Positions 44,601 to 52,212 of a DNA stretch of 64,000 nucleotides are shown here, piece after piece. The stretch's first letter is position 1. Each line of letters starts with the position of its first letter. The DNA lies in the NCBI GenBank assembly GCA_050250575.1, contig JBFWOJ010000002.1:1-64000 (forward strand), written 5' to 3'. The notes under the pieces are model-generated. The model was not told where the DNA came from. It saw nothing but the letters and a program-made list of their open reading frames with translations, and searched no databases. The translations under genes were made by a program, and so were the position numbers. The DNA comes from SHVO01 sp050250575 (GTDB lineage Bacteria > Pseudomonadota > Alphaproteobacteria > Rhodospirillales > Rhodospirillaceae).

Positions 44601-45565
44601 TCGTCTCCCGCGACGGACCGCAGTTCGGGTAGCGCATCGGGAAAGCCCGCCGCGACACCCGAGCCGCTGATGGTTACGCCGCCCTCGCGCGGGCGCGCGG
44701 CGACGACGCCCTGGAAGCGCAACAGCCGCCGGGCTCCATACCCGACATCCTGCGCACTAAAATTCAGGGTTCCCTGCGGCGCCGCGAGTGTGCCCGCCAG
44801 GGCGAGCTCTGCCGCTATGGCCCCCAGCTTCGTCTCCGGCCCCGCGTAGCAGGCCGTTTCGCCGCGGCACTCCAGTTTGAGTGCGCCCGACAGCGCGTTG
44901 GTGCGATTGTTCACGGTGATAGCGCCCGCGGCGCGCAGGTTTTCCGCCATCCCGTTGATCTGCAACACAGCGGCGTTGCGGCCGGCCGCAAGCTTGACGG
45001 CGAGCGCGCCGGGCTCGGCGCGCAAGCGACCATCGAGCGCCAAGGTCTGGAGGCGGCTGTCGGGATCTTCCTGGAGCGACCCCGTTAGCCTCGCATCAAG
45101 GGCGCGGCCGATGACGGCCGGCTCCAGACGCAATACATCGATGCGCGCGTCGCGAACCGTGATGCGGCTGAGCGAGCGGGCAACGGAATCGATCGTCGGC
45201 GGCGGCGAGGCCGGCGCAGCGGGATTCCCGACCGGTTGGCGAAGCATATGGGCGCGGCCAACGACGGCGCTGCCGATATCGAGACGTCCCGCCAGCAGCG
45301 CACCGGGGTTCAGCTGGAGATCGAGCCGATCGAGGGTCAGCCAGACGCCGTCACGGTCGGCCACGGTAACGCCGGTCCAAAGGATGTGCGATGGCCATTC
45401 GCCGCCAACCTCCTTGACCGTGACGGTTTGATCTGTCCCACCCACCGCGCGGACAATACGCTCGGTGATCCAGCGCTGACCCGAGGGCGTGGACACCAGC
45501 AGACCAAATCCCGCCCCGATGAGCGCAACCACGACCAGGAATGTGATGACCATCCGCATACGCAT
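41666..45565 (-). CDS. tamB: Translocation and assembly module subunit TamB
   Basis: 1299 residues, AsmA-like/TamB inner-membrane-anchored protein spanning the periplasm. One N-terminal helix (MVITFLVVVALIGAGFGLLV), a very long beta-taco repeat region, and the C-terminal DUF490 domain with ARAPEIQLSSRPALPRDEIL and GREIVVEWRF-type ending. Its ATG shares one base with the tamA stop (TGATG), so the two are translationally coupled. Together they move phospholipids or assemble autotransporter-type outer-membrane proteins. Length fits alphaproteobacterial TamB. Confidence 0.94.
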   Translation of the reverse strand: MRMRMVITFLVVVALIGAGFGLLVSTPSGQRWITERIVRAVGGTDQTVTVKEVGGEWPSHILWTGVTVADRDGVWLTLDRLDLQLNPGALLAGRLDIGSAVVGRAHMLRQPVGNPAAPASPPPTIDSVARSLSRITVRDARIDVLRLEPAVIGRALDARLTGSLQEDPDSRLQTLALDGRLRAEPGALAVKLAAGRNAAVLQINGMAENLRAAGAITVNNRTNALSGALKLECRGETACYAGPETKLGAIAAELALAGTLAAPQGTLNFSAQDVGYGARRLLRFQGVVAARPREGGVTISGSGVAAGFPDALPELRSVAGDEATWSVALTRLADGALTLDSARIDSGDIVAQIAALGLAAQRTPATLRLSLVGGGRLLGVDDRSSRTEATLRIDRLADGGGAGHLTLAASALPASAEVRPLVQGQLTLDADVVLGADRADFTNIVARSGATVLRGFSGWTRAPRFDHAASSLTLTLAPWAVLPEPTQADVTLKGPLATLHAEVQATAPAVLLSRAPVYDAVLSASVDRTPAGFVAELDGNGRWIDGAVAFSTTAAQTKQGIELGAISWKSPTTAIGGALTIHTAGLVSGALTGPISNLAPLTAAFGAPSEGTGDLTATFVAGQQQRLEASLTARNVANAALTAGALTFSGRFDDLFGAVKLATRAEAAEAQLFGRPLAAFTTRAEGDLKALKVELDAKGAADIPFAVSSATDISFGDNTVVTFKRLVFQDGELQAELLAPTQLTYSAAELKLGDTRIRTRGGEVQGSFTWNRTNDRFDGAVRARNVALPSFADIPGQSTSIVVSGDAELSGPMSSVNATARLTGLLPSAKDQPAITVESAITLAGGRAKIDATAAGLSAEPARLYADIPARLNLAAGRFAVSTFEPVSGSLKWTGSLTPLWRLIPADVNVLAGDVAVDASLSGTLDAPVVSGTFNLARGTYENLVGGTALRNIEARIGADGQGGFTLSLKAQDMNDGTVALSGRISGDADMNADVSVDLARLDVLHRDDVVAAATGRITYAGPLAAGVFKGNVQVVRSLVRLGGSYMPEIPLLRALPGFEPAGNDGLLSAMRVEIAVAIADPMRIEGEGLDSMWRGELTVAGTIARPDVRGTLTLDRGNFSFLSQTFALDNGTVTFTGGGTVDPQLYIVATREASDITATVTITGRARAPEIQLSSRPALPRDEILARLLFRKGTGELGPIESIQLASAASDLAGLSQGGINGVLRRTFGLDLSSGAEGNSVMLGRQFGRNLYVSVGQSLTEQEREIVVEWRFSRSISLKSTTSDVSGADIGVFWRKDY

Positions 45566-47463
45566 CAGAAGGCCTGTCCGAAACTGATGTAGAACTGGAA
45601 GGACTTGTCGACACCGGCGCGTTTATTGAGCGGTACGGCGAAGTCGGCCCGCAGCGGCCCGGCCCCGGTGTAATAGCGCACGCCGATGCCCGCGCCGACG
45701 CGGATGTCGCCGTCCTGGCCCGGCAGGCCATGGCGCGAGACCATGCCCGCATCGACGAACGGCACAATGCCGATGGTGTCGGACACACGGATGCGCGCTT
45801 CGGCGCTGGTCTCGATCAGCCCTCGCCCGCCCATAGGTTTGTTCTCGGCATCCAGCGGCCCGACGAGCTGGTAGCCGAAGCCGCGGATCGACCCGCCTCC
45901 GCCCGCATAAATGCGCTTGTGAGCGGGAATCTCGTCGGTGTGCTCACCCAACAAACTGCCGAGTTTCAGCCGACCGGCAAGCACGAGACGGTCACCGTGC
46001 ATGACCGGCCAGTAGCCGTCGACCTCCGATTCAAGATGCACGAAGGTCATAGTCCCGACATACCGGCCGACGTACGGGACGGCGTTCACGCGCAGGCGCC
46101 AGCCGCGCGTCATCTCGACGACGAGCCGCTCATCGACCGCGCGCGAGATGCCGAGAGGAAGGCCGGCGAGGTATGAGTTGCGTTCGAGGCCATCTTCGGT
46201 GACCGCTGCGAACTCGAGCGTCGTTCCGGCAGCGATACGCCAAAGCTCGTTCAGCTCGCGCTCGATCCCGGCGCGCAGAGCGCCGCTGTATTCCTTGAAG
46301 GCTTCGGTATCTTCATGGTGCCCGGTGGCGCCGAGCTCCAAAGTATTGCGGCGGTCGAGAAAGGCGGGCTTCTCCAGCGTAAACTCCGCGGTTTGGTCGA
46401 GCTGATTGCCGTCGAGGTTCGCTTCGAAGCGCTCGCCGTTGCCGAAAAGATTGCGGTGATGCCAGAAGAGCGAGCCACCGAAGCCTTTGTCGCGGGCGTA
46501 GGTCGCGCCAACGCCGACGGAGCGATGAGGACCTTCCGTAACAATGACACTCACGTCGAGCGGCGAACCGTTCTCCGGGACGCTGCTGGCCGCCGGCTCG
46601 ACACGCACGGAGGTGAAGAGCGAAGCAAGGATCAGCTCTTCGCGAAACTTCTCGAGGGCCTCGACGCTGAAGATGTCGCCCTGAGGCCACGGCACCAGGC
46701 GCTGAATGTGGGATTCGTTGACCTTTTCCAGTCCCGAAAAGTGTGTGGCGCCAAAAAAGGCCTGGCGGCCGAGGTCGACGGGAAGATTGACGGCAATGGT
46801 GCGCGTCGCGTGATCGACGTCAATTTGGCGGTCACCGCGCCTGGCGAAAGGAAATCCTTTCGCCCGCAGCAGGTCGAGCGCCGTGTCCTCAGCGAGAATG
46901 ACGTCCGCGGCGCGCGCTGGGCGGCCGACGATCTCCCTGAGGGGCCCTTCGTAGTCTTCAGGCTTGATGAGCGCGACGGTGGCGGCATCCTCGCGCGCAA
47001 GATCGAGAACAACGGAGGTCACCTGGTAGCGTTCGCCCGGATCAACAGTGATGGTGACGGCGATGCGGCCCTCTTCATCTTTGGTCGCCGTCACCACGGT
47101 GGCGCTGTAGTAGCCCTCGGACTCGAGCGCCGCGCGAAATCGCCTTTCATCGCGTGCAATGCGCTGGCCAAGCGCGGCGAGGGTCATGGGCGGATTGTCC
47201 CGCAGACGGATCAGCTGCGATGAGTCCTCAAGCAGGGATTCGACCGCCCCGCTCGGTGCGCCTTCGATTTCGACCGTGTAAGTGATGGGACCTTCAGCCG
47301 GCGCTAGCTCCGTCTGCTTCTGGATTTCCTCCGCAGCTTTGGCCGGAGCGTCGGAGGGAACGCCGGTCCGAGGAGCTTCGGCCGCGCCGGCGCCTGTCGA
47401 CAACAAGGCAAGCGCCAAGAACCAGAGCGCGGGCGATCGCGAGGGAATCTTTGGAACGTTCAT
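45565..47463 (-). CDS. tamA: Translocation and assembly module subunit TamA (Omp85 family)
   Basis: 632 residues from the ATG at 47463; the frame continues upstream to 47676 but without signal sequence. The signal peptide ends near GAGAAEA. Three POTRA domains occupy roughly residues 80-330 (ITYTVEIEGAPSG, YQVTSVVL, RQAFFGATHFSG), followed by an Omp85 barrel with IRGFGYQLVGP and the C-terminal YISFGQAF ending in Phe. TamA is the outer-membrane partner of TamB, encoded immediately downstream. The start faces a divergent gene across 143 bases. Confidence 0.95.
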   Translation of the reverse strand: MNVPKIPSRSPALWFLALALLSTGAGAAEAPRTGVPSDAPAKAAEEIQKQTELAPAEGPITYTVEIEGAPSGAVESLLEDSSQLIRLRDNPPMTLAALGQRIARDERRFRAALESEGYYSATVVTATKDEEGRIAVTITVDPGERYQVTSVVLDLAREDAATVALIKPEDYEGPLREIVGRPARAADVILAEDTALDLLRAKGFPFARRGDRQIDVDHATRTIAVNLPVDLGRQAFFGATHFSGLEKVNESHIQRLVPWPQGDIFSVEALEKFREELILASLFTSVRVEPAASSVPENGSPLDVSVIVTEGPHRSVGVGATYARDKGFGGSLFWHHRNLFGNGERFEANLDGNQLDQTAEFTLEKPAFLDRRNTLELGATGHHEDTEAFKEYSGALRAGIERELNELWRIAAGTTLEFAAVTEDGLERNSYLAGLPLGISRAVDERLVVEMTRGWRLRVNAVPYVGRYVGTMTFVHLESEVDGYWPVMHGDRLVLAGRLKLGSLLGEHTDEIPAHKRIYAGGGGSIRGFGYQLVGPLDAENKPMGGRGLIETSAEARIRVSDTIGIVPFVDAGMVSRHGLPGQDGDIRVGAGIGVRYYTGAGPLRADFAVPLNKRAGVDKSFQFYISFGQAF

Positions 47464-47606
47464 TAGCGCGAAGGTAAGAGGCTCGCGCGGCGCCGCAAGC
47501 CCATGGACGGTTGTCGGTTTGTGACAGAACGCCCGCAACGCGGCAATGGCTCGGTCGAAGCGCACAATTCTTTTTACAGCTGTTACTTGAGTGCTTAGGT
47601 TGCCGC

Positions 47607-48578
47607 ATGCTTCACAGCGACGCCCTTTGGTACATGGCGCCCGGTCAGGTGGAATGCCGCCCGGCGCAAATCGCATTACCCGCTGCGGGCGATGTGACCG
47701 TCCGCGCGCTCTACTCCGGAATAAGTCGCGGTACCGAGCGCCTGGTGCTCCACGGACGCGTGCCCCGCAGCGAGTACCGGCGCATGCGCTGCCCGCTCCA
47801 GGAGGGCGATTTTCCCTTTCCGGTCAAGTACGGCTACGCACTGGTAGGAACCGTCATCGCGGGACCCGCGGATATATTGAACCGTGAGGTGTTCGTCCTA
47901 CATCCGCATCAACGGATCGCGCAGGTGCCGCGCGCGTTTGTCCATCGGCTCCCCGAAGGGCTGCCGGCGAAACGGGCGTGCCTTGCCGCCAATATGGAAA
48001 CCGCGCTCAACATCACCTGGGACGCGCAGCTTGCCGCGGGGCAGAGTATCCTCATCATCGGCGGCGGCGTCTTGGGCCTGCTGACGGCCGCGCTGGCGGC
48101 AAGGATCCCGGGCGCCCAAGTCACTGTGGCCGATGTGCTCGATGTGCGGGCGGGACCGGCGCGGGCGATGGGCGCGGCCTTCGCCCTGCCGGGCGCGGCG
48201 CCGCTCGACCAGAATGTCGTGATCCACACCAGTGCCACGGAAGAAGGCCTGACCCGTGCGCTCGAATGCGCCGGCTTCGAAGCCAAAGTCATCGAAGCGA
48301 GCTGGTTCGGCGAACGCAAGGTATCGTTGCCGCTGGGTGCGGCCTTTCACGCGCAACGCTTGCAACTCATCTCATCACAGGTCGGCGCCGTGGCCCCTTC
48401 TCGCCGCGCCACGACGAGTCATGCGCAGCGGCTTGCCCAAGCGCTCGAGCTTCTGAAGGACCCGAAATTCGATGCGCTTGTCACGAGGGAGATTCCCTTC
48501 GATGAGGCGCCGAGCCGGTTGCCCGCCGCATTGAGCGGTGATAGCTCAGACCTGATGACCGTGCTGCACTATGAATAG
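47607..48578 (+). CDS. MDR-superfamily dehydrogenase, BchC-like (zinc-free type)
   Basis: 323 residues from the ATG at 47607. The N-terminal GroES-like domain has the SGISRGTE motif of the bacteriochlorophyllide-dehydrogenase-like MDR group instead of the zinc-ligating Cys/GHE motif. The Rossmann domain has ILIIGGGVLGLL, a GxGxxG-type loop. It would be an NAD(P)-dependent dehydrogenase or reductase. It starts a four-gene run with the PTPS-like, GT4 and methyltransferase genes that overlap or nearly touch, so it is probably a tailoring enzyme of the same product. Chlorophyll synthesis is not indicated because no other bch gene is present. Confidence 0.82.
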   Translation: MLHSDALWYMAPGQVECRPAQIALPAAGDVTVRALYSGISRGTERLVLHGRVPRSEYRRMRCPLQEGDFPFPVKYGYALVGTVIAGPADILNREVFVLHPHQRIAQVPRAFVHRLPEGLPAKRACLAANMETALNITWDAQLAAGQSILIIGGGVLGLLTAALAARIPGAQVTVADVLDVRAGPARAMGAAFALPGAAPLDQNVVIHTSATEEGLTRALECAGFEAKVIEASWFGERKVSLPLGAAFHAQRLQLISSQVGAVAPSRRATTSHAQRLAQALELLKDPKFDALVTREIPFDEAPSRLPAALSGDSSDLMTVLHYE

Positions 48579-48585
48579 AGGGCCC

Positions 48586-48993
48586 ATGTATTCCGTCGAA
48601 GTCCGCGATCACGTGATGATCGCCCACAGCATCCCGGGAGAGGTATTTGGGCCGGCGCAAAAGCTGCACGGTGCGACCTACGTCATCGATGTTTGTTTCA
48701 TGCGCGAAGAGCTGGACGAGCACGATATCGTGGTCGACATCGGCCTTGCGACGGACACGGTGAAACAGATCCTGTCCTCGATCAATTACCGCAACCTCGA
48801 CGAACATCCCGACTTCCGCGGCCGGAGGTCCACCACCGAGGCTGTGGCGCGATGGGTGTTTTTGCGCGTGCAGGAAGCCATCAGCGCCGGACGGCTTGGA
48901 CCCTCGGCGTCGGGGCTGGCCCGGCTCAAGGTGACCTTGCACGAGTCCCACACCGCCCGCGCCGCTTACGAAGCGGATCTTGTTCATGCCTGA
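48586..48993 (+). CDS. Divergent 6-pyruvoyl-tetrahydropterin synthase / QueD-like protein
   Basis: 135 residues from the ATG at 48586 (GAGGG before it); an ATG at 48571 overlaps the previous gene and is the alternative. The T-fold pattern is clear: VRDHVMIAHSIPG, FGPAQKLHGATY, DIVVDIGLATDTVKQIL, STTEAVARWVF and VTLHESHTARAAYE. His14 and His28 match two zinc ligands. The third (HGH in QueD) is Ala30, and the catalytic Cys position is Ala24. The acid/base Glu of the LHES end is kept. A changed or lost catalytic mechanism is inferred. It is coupled to the genes on both sides. Confidence 0.85.
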   Translation: MYSVEVRDHVMIAHSIPGEVFGPAQKLHGATYVIDVCFMREELDEHDIVVDIGLATDTVKQILSSINYRNLDEHPDFRGRRSTTEAVARWVFLRVQEAISAGRLGPSASGLARLKVTLHESHTARAAYEADLVHA

Positions 48994-50041
48994 GGTCTGG
49001 TTCGCCATTCCCGGCGATCCAGCGATCCTGACGGGCGGGTATGTCTACGCGCGCAGACTGATGGACGCGCTGCCGGCGGCGGGTTGGACGCCCCGGCCCG
49101 TATCATGGCCCGGTTCCTTCCCGAATCCGAACGAGAGTGATCTCGAAGCCGTCCGTTCCAGCCTCGAAAGCCTGCCGGCGAACGCGACGGTGTTGATCGA
49201 TGGGCTCGCCTATGGAGCGCTTCCAACAGGTCTGCTCGACGGCTTGCGCCTGCGCATCGTCGCGCTGGTGCATCATCCTTTAGCGCGTGAAAGCGGGCTC
49301 TCGGCGGCCGAGGCCGCGCATTTCGAAAAGACCGAACGCGCCGCATTGGCCCGTACGCAGAGGGTAATCGTCACAAGTCCCGTCACCGCCCAAACGCTGA
49401 TCGAAGACTACGGCGTACCGAAGCCGCGGATTCATGTCGCCCTGCCAGGCACCGATCCCGCACCCCGCGCTGCGGGCGGGGGCGATGTGCCCCTGATCCT
49501 CACGGTGGGCACACTGACGCCGCGTAAAGGCCACGACGTACTGATCAGCGCGCTGGCGCAGATTGCAGACGTGCCTTGGAGGAGCCGCATCGTCGGCAGT
49601 AAAGAGCGTGACCCCGCCACCACGGCGGCGCTACGCAGCCTGATCGAGCGGCATGACCTAGGCCGGAGGATCGAGCTCGCGGGCGAGCTGAGCGGCCCGT
49701 CGCTGGGCGATGTCTATCATCGCGCCGATGTGTTCGCTTTGGCCTCGCACTACGAAGGCTACGGCATGGTCTTCGCCGAAGCGCTGGCCCGTGGACTGCC
49801 CATCGTTGCCTGCGCCGCCGGCGCGGTTCCGGTAACCGTACCGGCCGATGCCGGACTCCTCGTTCCGGCCGACGACGCGCGCGCCTTTGCAGACGCGTTG
49901 CGCCGCGTTCTGTCGGATCATGGGTTACGCCTACGCCTCAAGGACGCCGCGTGGCGCCGCGGCCAGGCCCTGCCGCGATGGAGCGATACCGCGGCGGGCG
50001 TCGCAAGCGCGCTGTCGTCGGCGATGGACGCCGCGGCATGA
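48986..50041 (+). CDS. Glycosyltransferase family 4 (GT-B fold)
   Basis: 351 residues from the ATG at 48986, overlapping the PTPS-like gene by eight bases. The GT-B C-terminal half shows LILTVGTLTPRKGHD and the EX7E motif EGYGMVFAEALARGLPIV for nucleotide-sugar binding. No signal peptide or membrane anchor is seen, so it is cytosolic. It probably transfers a sugar to the small-molecule product of the locus or to a lipid. Acceptor and donor are unknown. Confidence 0.9.
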   Translation: MPEVWFAIPGDPAILTGGYVYARRLMDALPAAGWTPRPVSWPGSFPNPNESDLEAVRSSLESLPANATVLIDGLAYGALPTGLLDGLRLRIVALVHHPLARESGLSAAEAAHFEKTERAALARTQRVIVTSPVTAQTLIEDYGVPKPRIHVALPGTDPAPRAAGGGDVPLILTVGTLTPRKGHDVLISALAQIADVPWRSRIVGSKERDPATTAALRSLIERHDLGRRIELAGELSGPSLGDVYHRADVFALASHYEGYGMVFAEALARGLPIVACAAGAVPVTVPADAGLLVPADDARAFADALRRVLSDHGLRLRLKDAAWRRGQALPRWSDTAAGVASALSSAMDAAA

Positions 50042-50880
50042 GCGGCTTTTCTCCGGAGTGGTTGGCCTTGCGTGAGCCCGCCGACCTCGCGGCACGCAAC
50101 CGCCAGGTCTTGACCGCGTGCGGGCGCGCCTTCGAGAACCACGAGACGATCAAGGTGTGCGACGTCGGCGCGGGCACGGGCGCTTCGGTGCGCGCGCTCG
50201 CCGAGCTTCTTCCGCCGCGCCAGTTCTGGACGCTGGTGGACAGCGACGAGAAGAATCTTTCCGTGTCGTTTGAACAGCTGGCGCGCTGGGGGACGGACGT
50301 GAAGGCCTATGACGGCGGGCTGGCGATGCGCAAAGGCGACCGGCAGATTTTCGTGCGCACCCACATCTGCGATCTGGCCCAGACGCCCGCCTGCTGGCCG
50401 AAGGGCACACATCTTGTCACCGCGTCGGCGCTGTTCGACCTGACCTCGGCGCGCTGGTTGGATGCCTTCGTCGCGCTGCTGTCGACGCAGAAGGTTGCGC
50501 TGCTAAGCATGCTGACCTTCGACGGCGTCATCACATCGGAGCCGGAGCATCCGCTCGATCAGGTGGTTGCCGAGGCGTTCTGCAATCACCAGCATCGCGA
50601 CAAGGGTTTCGGACCGGCGGCGGGTCCGCGCGCGCCCGAAGTCCTGGAAGCCGCTCTCGCGGCTGCAGACTACGAAATCGAAACCGGCGAGAGTCCGTGG
50701 GCGCTCGACCGGGGCGCCTCGGCGCTTCTTTATGCGACGCTGGCCGGCATCGCATCGGCCGTACAGGAGATACAGACAGTGCCGCCCGAGGACATCGAAC
50801 AGTGGCTGCGTTCGAGTGTGATCAACACGCGGCTGTTGACCATCGGTCACCGCGACCTATTCGCACGCCCCAAGGTCTAG
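50038..50880 (+). CDS. Class I SAM-dependent methyltransferase
   Basis: 280 residues from the ATG at 50038, overlapping the glycosyltransferase stop by four bases (ATGA). SAM-binding motif I is KVCDVGAGTGASVRAL, and motif II follows in WTLVDSDEKNL. No signal peptide. Target not recognisable. It is the last gene of the four-gene run and overlaps by four bases the end of the convergent cytochrome b561 gene. The close coupling makes a tailoring role in the same pathway likely. Confidence 0.85.
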   Translation: MSGFSPEWLALREPADLAARNRQVLTACGRAFENHETIKVCDVGAGTGASVRALAELLPPRQFWTLVDSDEKNLSVSFEQLARWGTDVKAYDGGLAMRKGDRQIFVRTHICDLAQTPACWPKGTHLVTASALFDLTSARWLDAFVALLSTQKVALLSMLTFDGVITSEPEHPLDQVVAEAFCNHQHRDKGFGPAAGPRAPEVLEAALAAADYEIETGESPWALDRGASALLYATLAGIASAVQEIQTVPPEDIEQWLRSSVINTRLLTIGHRDLFARPKV

Positions 50881-51413
50881 GGCAGCATCCGCCGCAGCGT
50901 TTCATCCCTCACAACGAAGTGATGGTACAGCGCCGCGGCAATGTGCCCGGCAATGAGGACACAGAGCAGCCACGCGAGGCGCCAGTGAATCCCAAGAAGG
51001 ATCGTGGAAAGTTCGCGGTTCGGCGCAACGAGCGGCGGCAGCTCGAACAGCCCAAATACCGTGATGGTCGCAGGGAACGCCGATGTGCCTGCCCATCCGA
51101 GCAGCGGCATTGCGATGAGGATCACATACAAAAGACGATGCATGGCGGTGGCGGCCGTCTTTTGCCACTTGGGCATCCCGGGCACCAACCGGGGGGGCGG
51201 TGAGAACAGGCGCCATAGGAGGCGCGCGCCCGTGAGCGCAAGGATCAGGGCGCCGAACGAGCGATGCAGATCGTAAAGTTGATTCTGCCGCGGTCCCGGC
51301 TGAGCACTTACCATCGCGAAGCCGAGCACGATCGCGGTGACGACGGCGAGGGCCGTGAGCCAGTGAAAGAGTTTGGCCGGCCAGCGGTAGCTTTGAACCA
51401 GAGCTGGTTCCAT
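50877..51413 (-). CDS. Cytochrome b561 family membrane protein
   Basis: 178 residues from the ATG at 51413; the frame is open further upstream without a better start. Four membrane helices. Candidate heme ligands are the His in KLFHWL, the His in LYDLHRSFG, the His in AMHRLLY, and those of GHIAAALYHHFVV. Bacterial b561 proteins carry two b-type hemes and move electrons between quinone and periplasmic acceptors. It lies 11 bases after the RibD-like gene on the same strand, so it may supply or drain electrons for the locus product. Confidence 0.88.
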   Translation of the reverse strand: MEPALVQSYRWPAKLFHWLTALAVVTAIVLGFAMVSAQPGPRQNQLYDLHRSFGALILALTGARLLWRLFSPPPRLVPGMPKWQKTAATAMHRLLYVILIAMPLLGWAGTSAFPATITVFGLFELPPLVAPNRELSTILLGIHWRLAWLLCVLIAGHIAAALYHHFVVRDETLRRMLP

Positions 51414-51424
51414 CGTTCGTCCCC

Positions 51425-52186
51425 TCAAAACGCACAGTCGAATAGAACGTCGCCGCCCGGAAGCGGATAGCTGGACACGCACGGCCGCGCGGCGTGTTTG
51501 AGATCGGTGATCGCGCCGAAACTGAGTCCCACCGGCCCCGCGCCGATCACCATCGGCGCGACCATGACGTGCAAGCGGTGAAGTGCATTGGCTTCGACAA
51601 AACGCGACACGGTTTGGCCACCGCCTTCGATCAGGATGCGCTTCAGACCGGCGTCATGGAGCGCCGAAATGATAGCGTCGGGCGCAAGCCCGTCCTCTCG
51701 CCTCGCAACGCTGAGATACTCGACGCCTGCGAGCGAGCCTGTTCCGACGACGATGCGTCGGCCGGAACCCTGCATACATCGTGCTGACGGCGGCAAGCGC
51801 CCGTTCGGATCGATCACGACTTTGGCGGGCTGCGGACCTGTTACATGACGAACGCTAAGCTGAGGATCGTCGGCAATGGCCGTGCCGACACCGATCACAA
51901 CCGCGTCAACCAGCGCCCGCAAACGGTGGAGGTGGAGAATGGCCGCGGGTCCATTGATGTAGTGGGACTGACCATTTGGGGTTGCGATTCGCCCGTCCAG
52001 AGATTGCCCCAATTGGCCGATAACAAATGGCGTGTGATCGGCGTTAGACCTGACAAGCGGGCCGTAGACCCGCCAGAGTACATCATCCGCTGGTTCAACG
52101 GCGGGGCTAGGGCCGCGGGCGGCACCGAGCAGGGCCGGCCATTGCGGAGCCTCCCTCTCCCAGTCCACAATGCCATCGGATTTCAT
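51425..52186 (-). CDS. RibD C-terminal-type (dihydrofolate-reductase-fold) pyrimidine reductase
   Basis: 253 residues from the ATG at 52186. Only the reductase half of RibD is present: PFVIGQLGQSLDGRIATPNG, VIGVGTAIADDPQLSVR, GLKRILIEGGGQTVSRF and MVAPMVIGAGPVGL. No deaminase domain. Such reductases reduce the ribosyl side chain of a pyrimidine intermediate to ribityl with NADPH. The first 45 residues are an unrelated extension. It is divergent from the GTP-cyclohydrolase-II-like gene across only about 25 bases, and is a natural partner of it. Confidence 0.9.
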   Translation of the reverse strand: MKSDGIVDWEREAPQWPALLGAARGPSPAVEPADDVLWRVYGPLVRSNADHTPFVIGQLGQSLDGRIATPNGQSHYINGPAAILHLHRLRALVDAVVIGVGTAIADDPQLSVRHVTGPQPAKVVIDPNGRLPPSARCMQGSGRRIVVGTGSLAGVEYLSVARREDGLAPDAIISALHDAGLKRILIEGGGQTVSRFVEANALHRLHVMVAPMVIGAGPVGLSFGAITDLKHAARPCVSSYPLPGGDVLFDCAF

Positions 52187-52212
52187 GAATTCTTCTTTTG
52201 CGTGAGGCGCGC

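Noticed and set aside
47607..48578. Bacteriochlorophyll biosynthesis gene bchC
   Set aside because: The protein belongs to the same MDR subgroup, but no other photosynthesis gene is present and the neighbours point to a pterin/flavin-like context.
52187..52212. FMN riboswitch before the RibA-like gene
   Set aside because: The gap to the divergent RibD-like gene is about 25 bases, too short for the aptamer.
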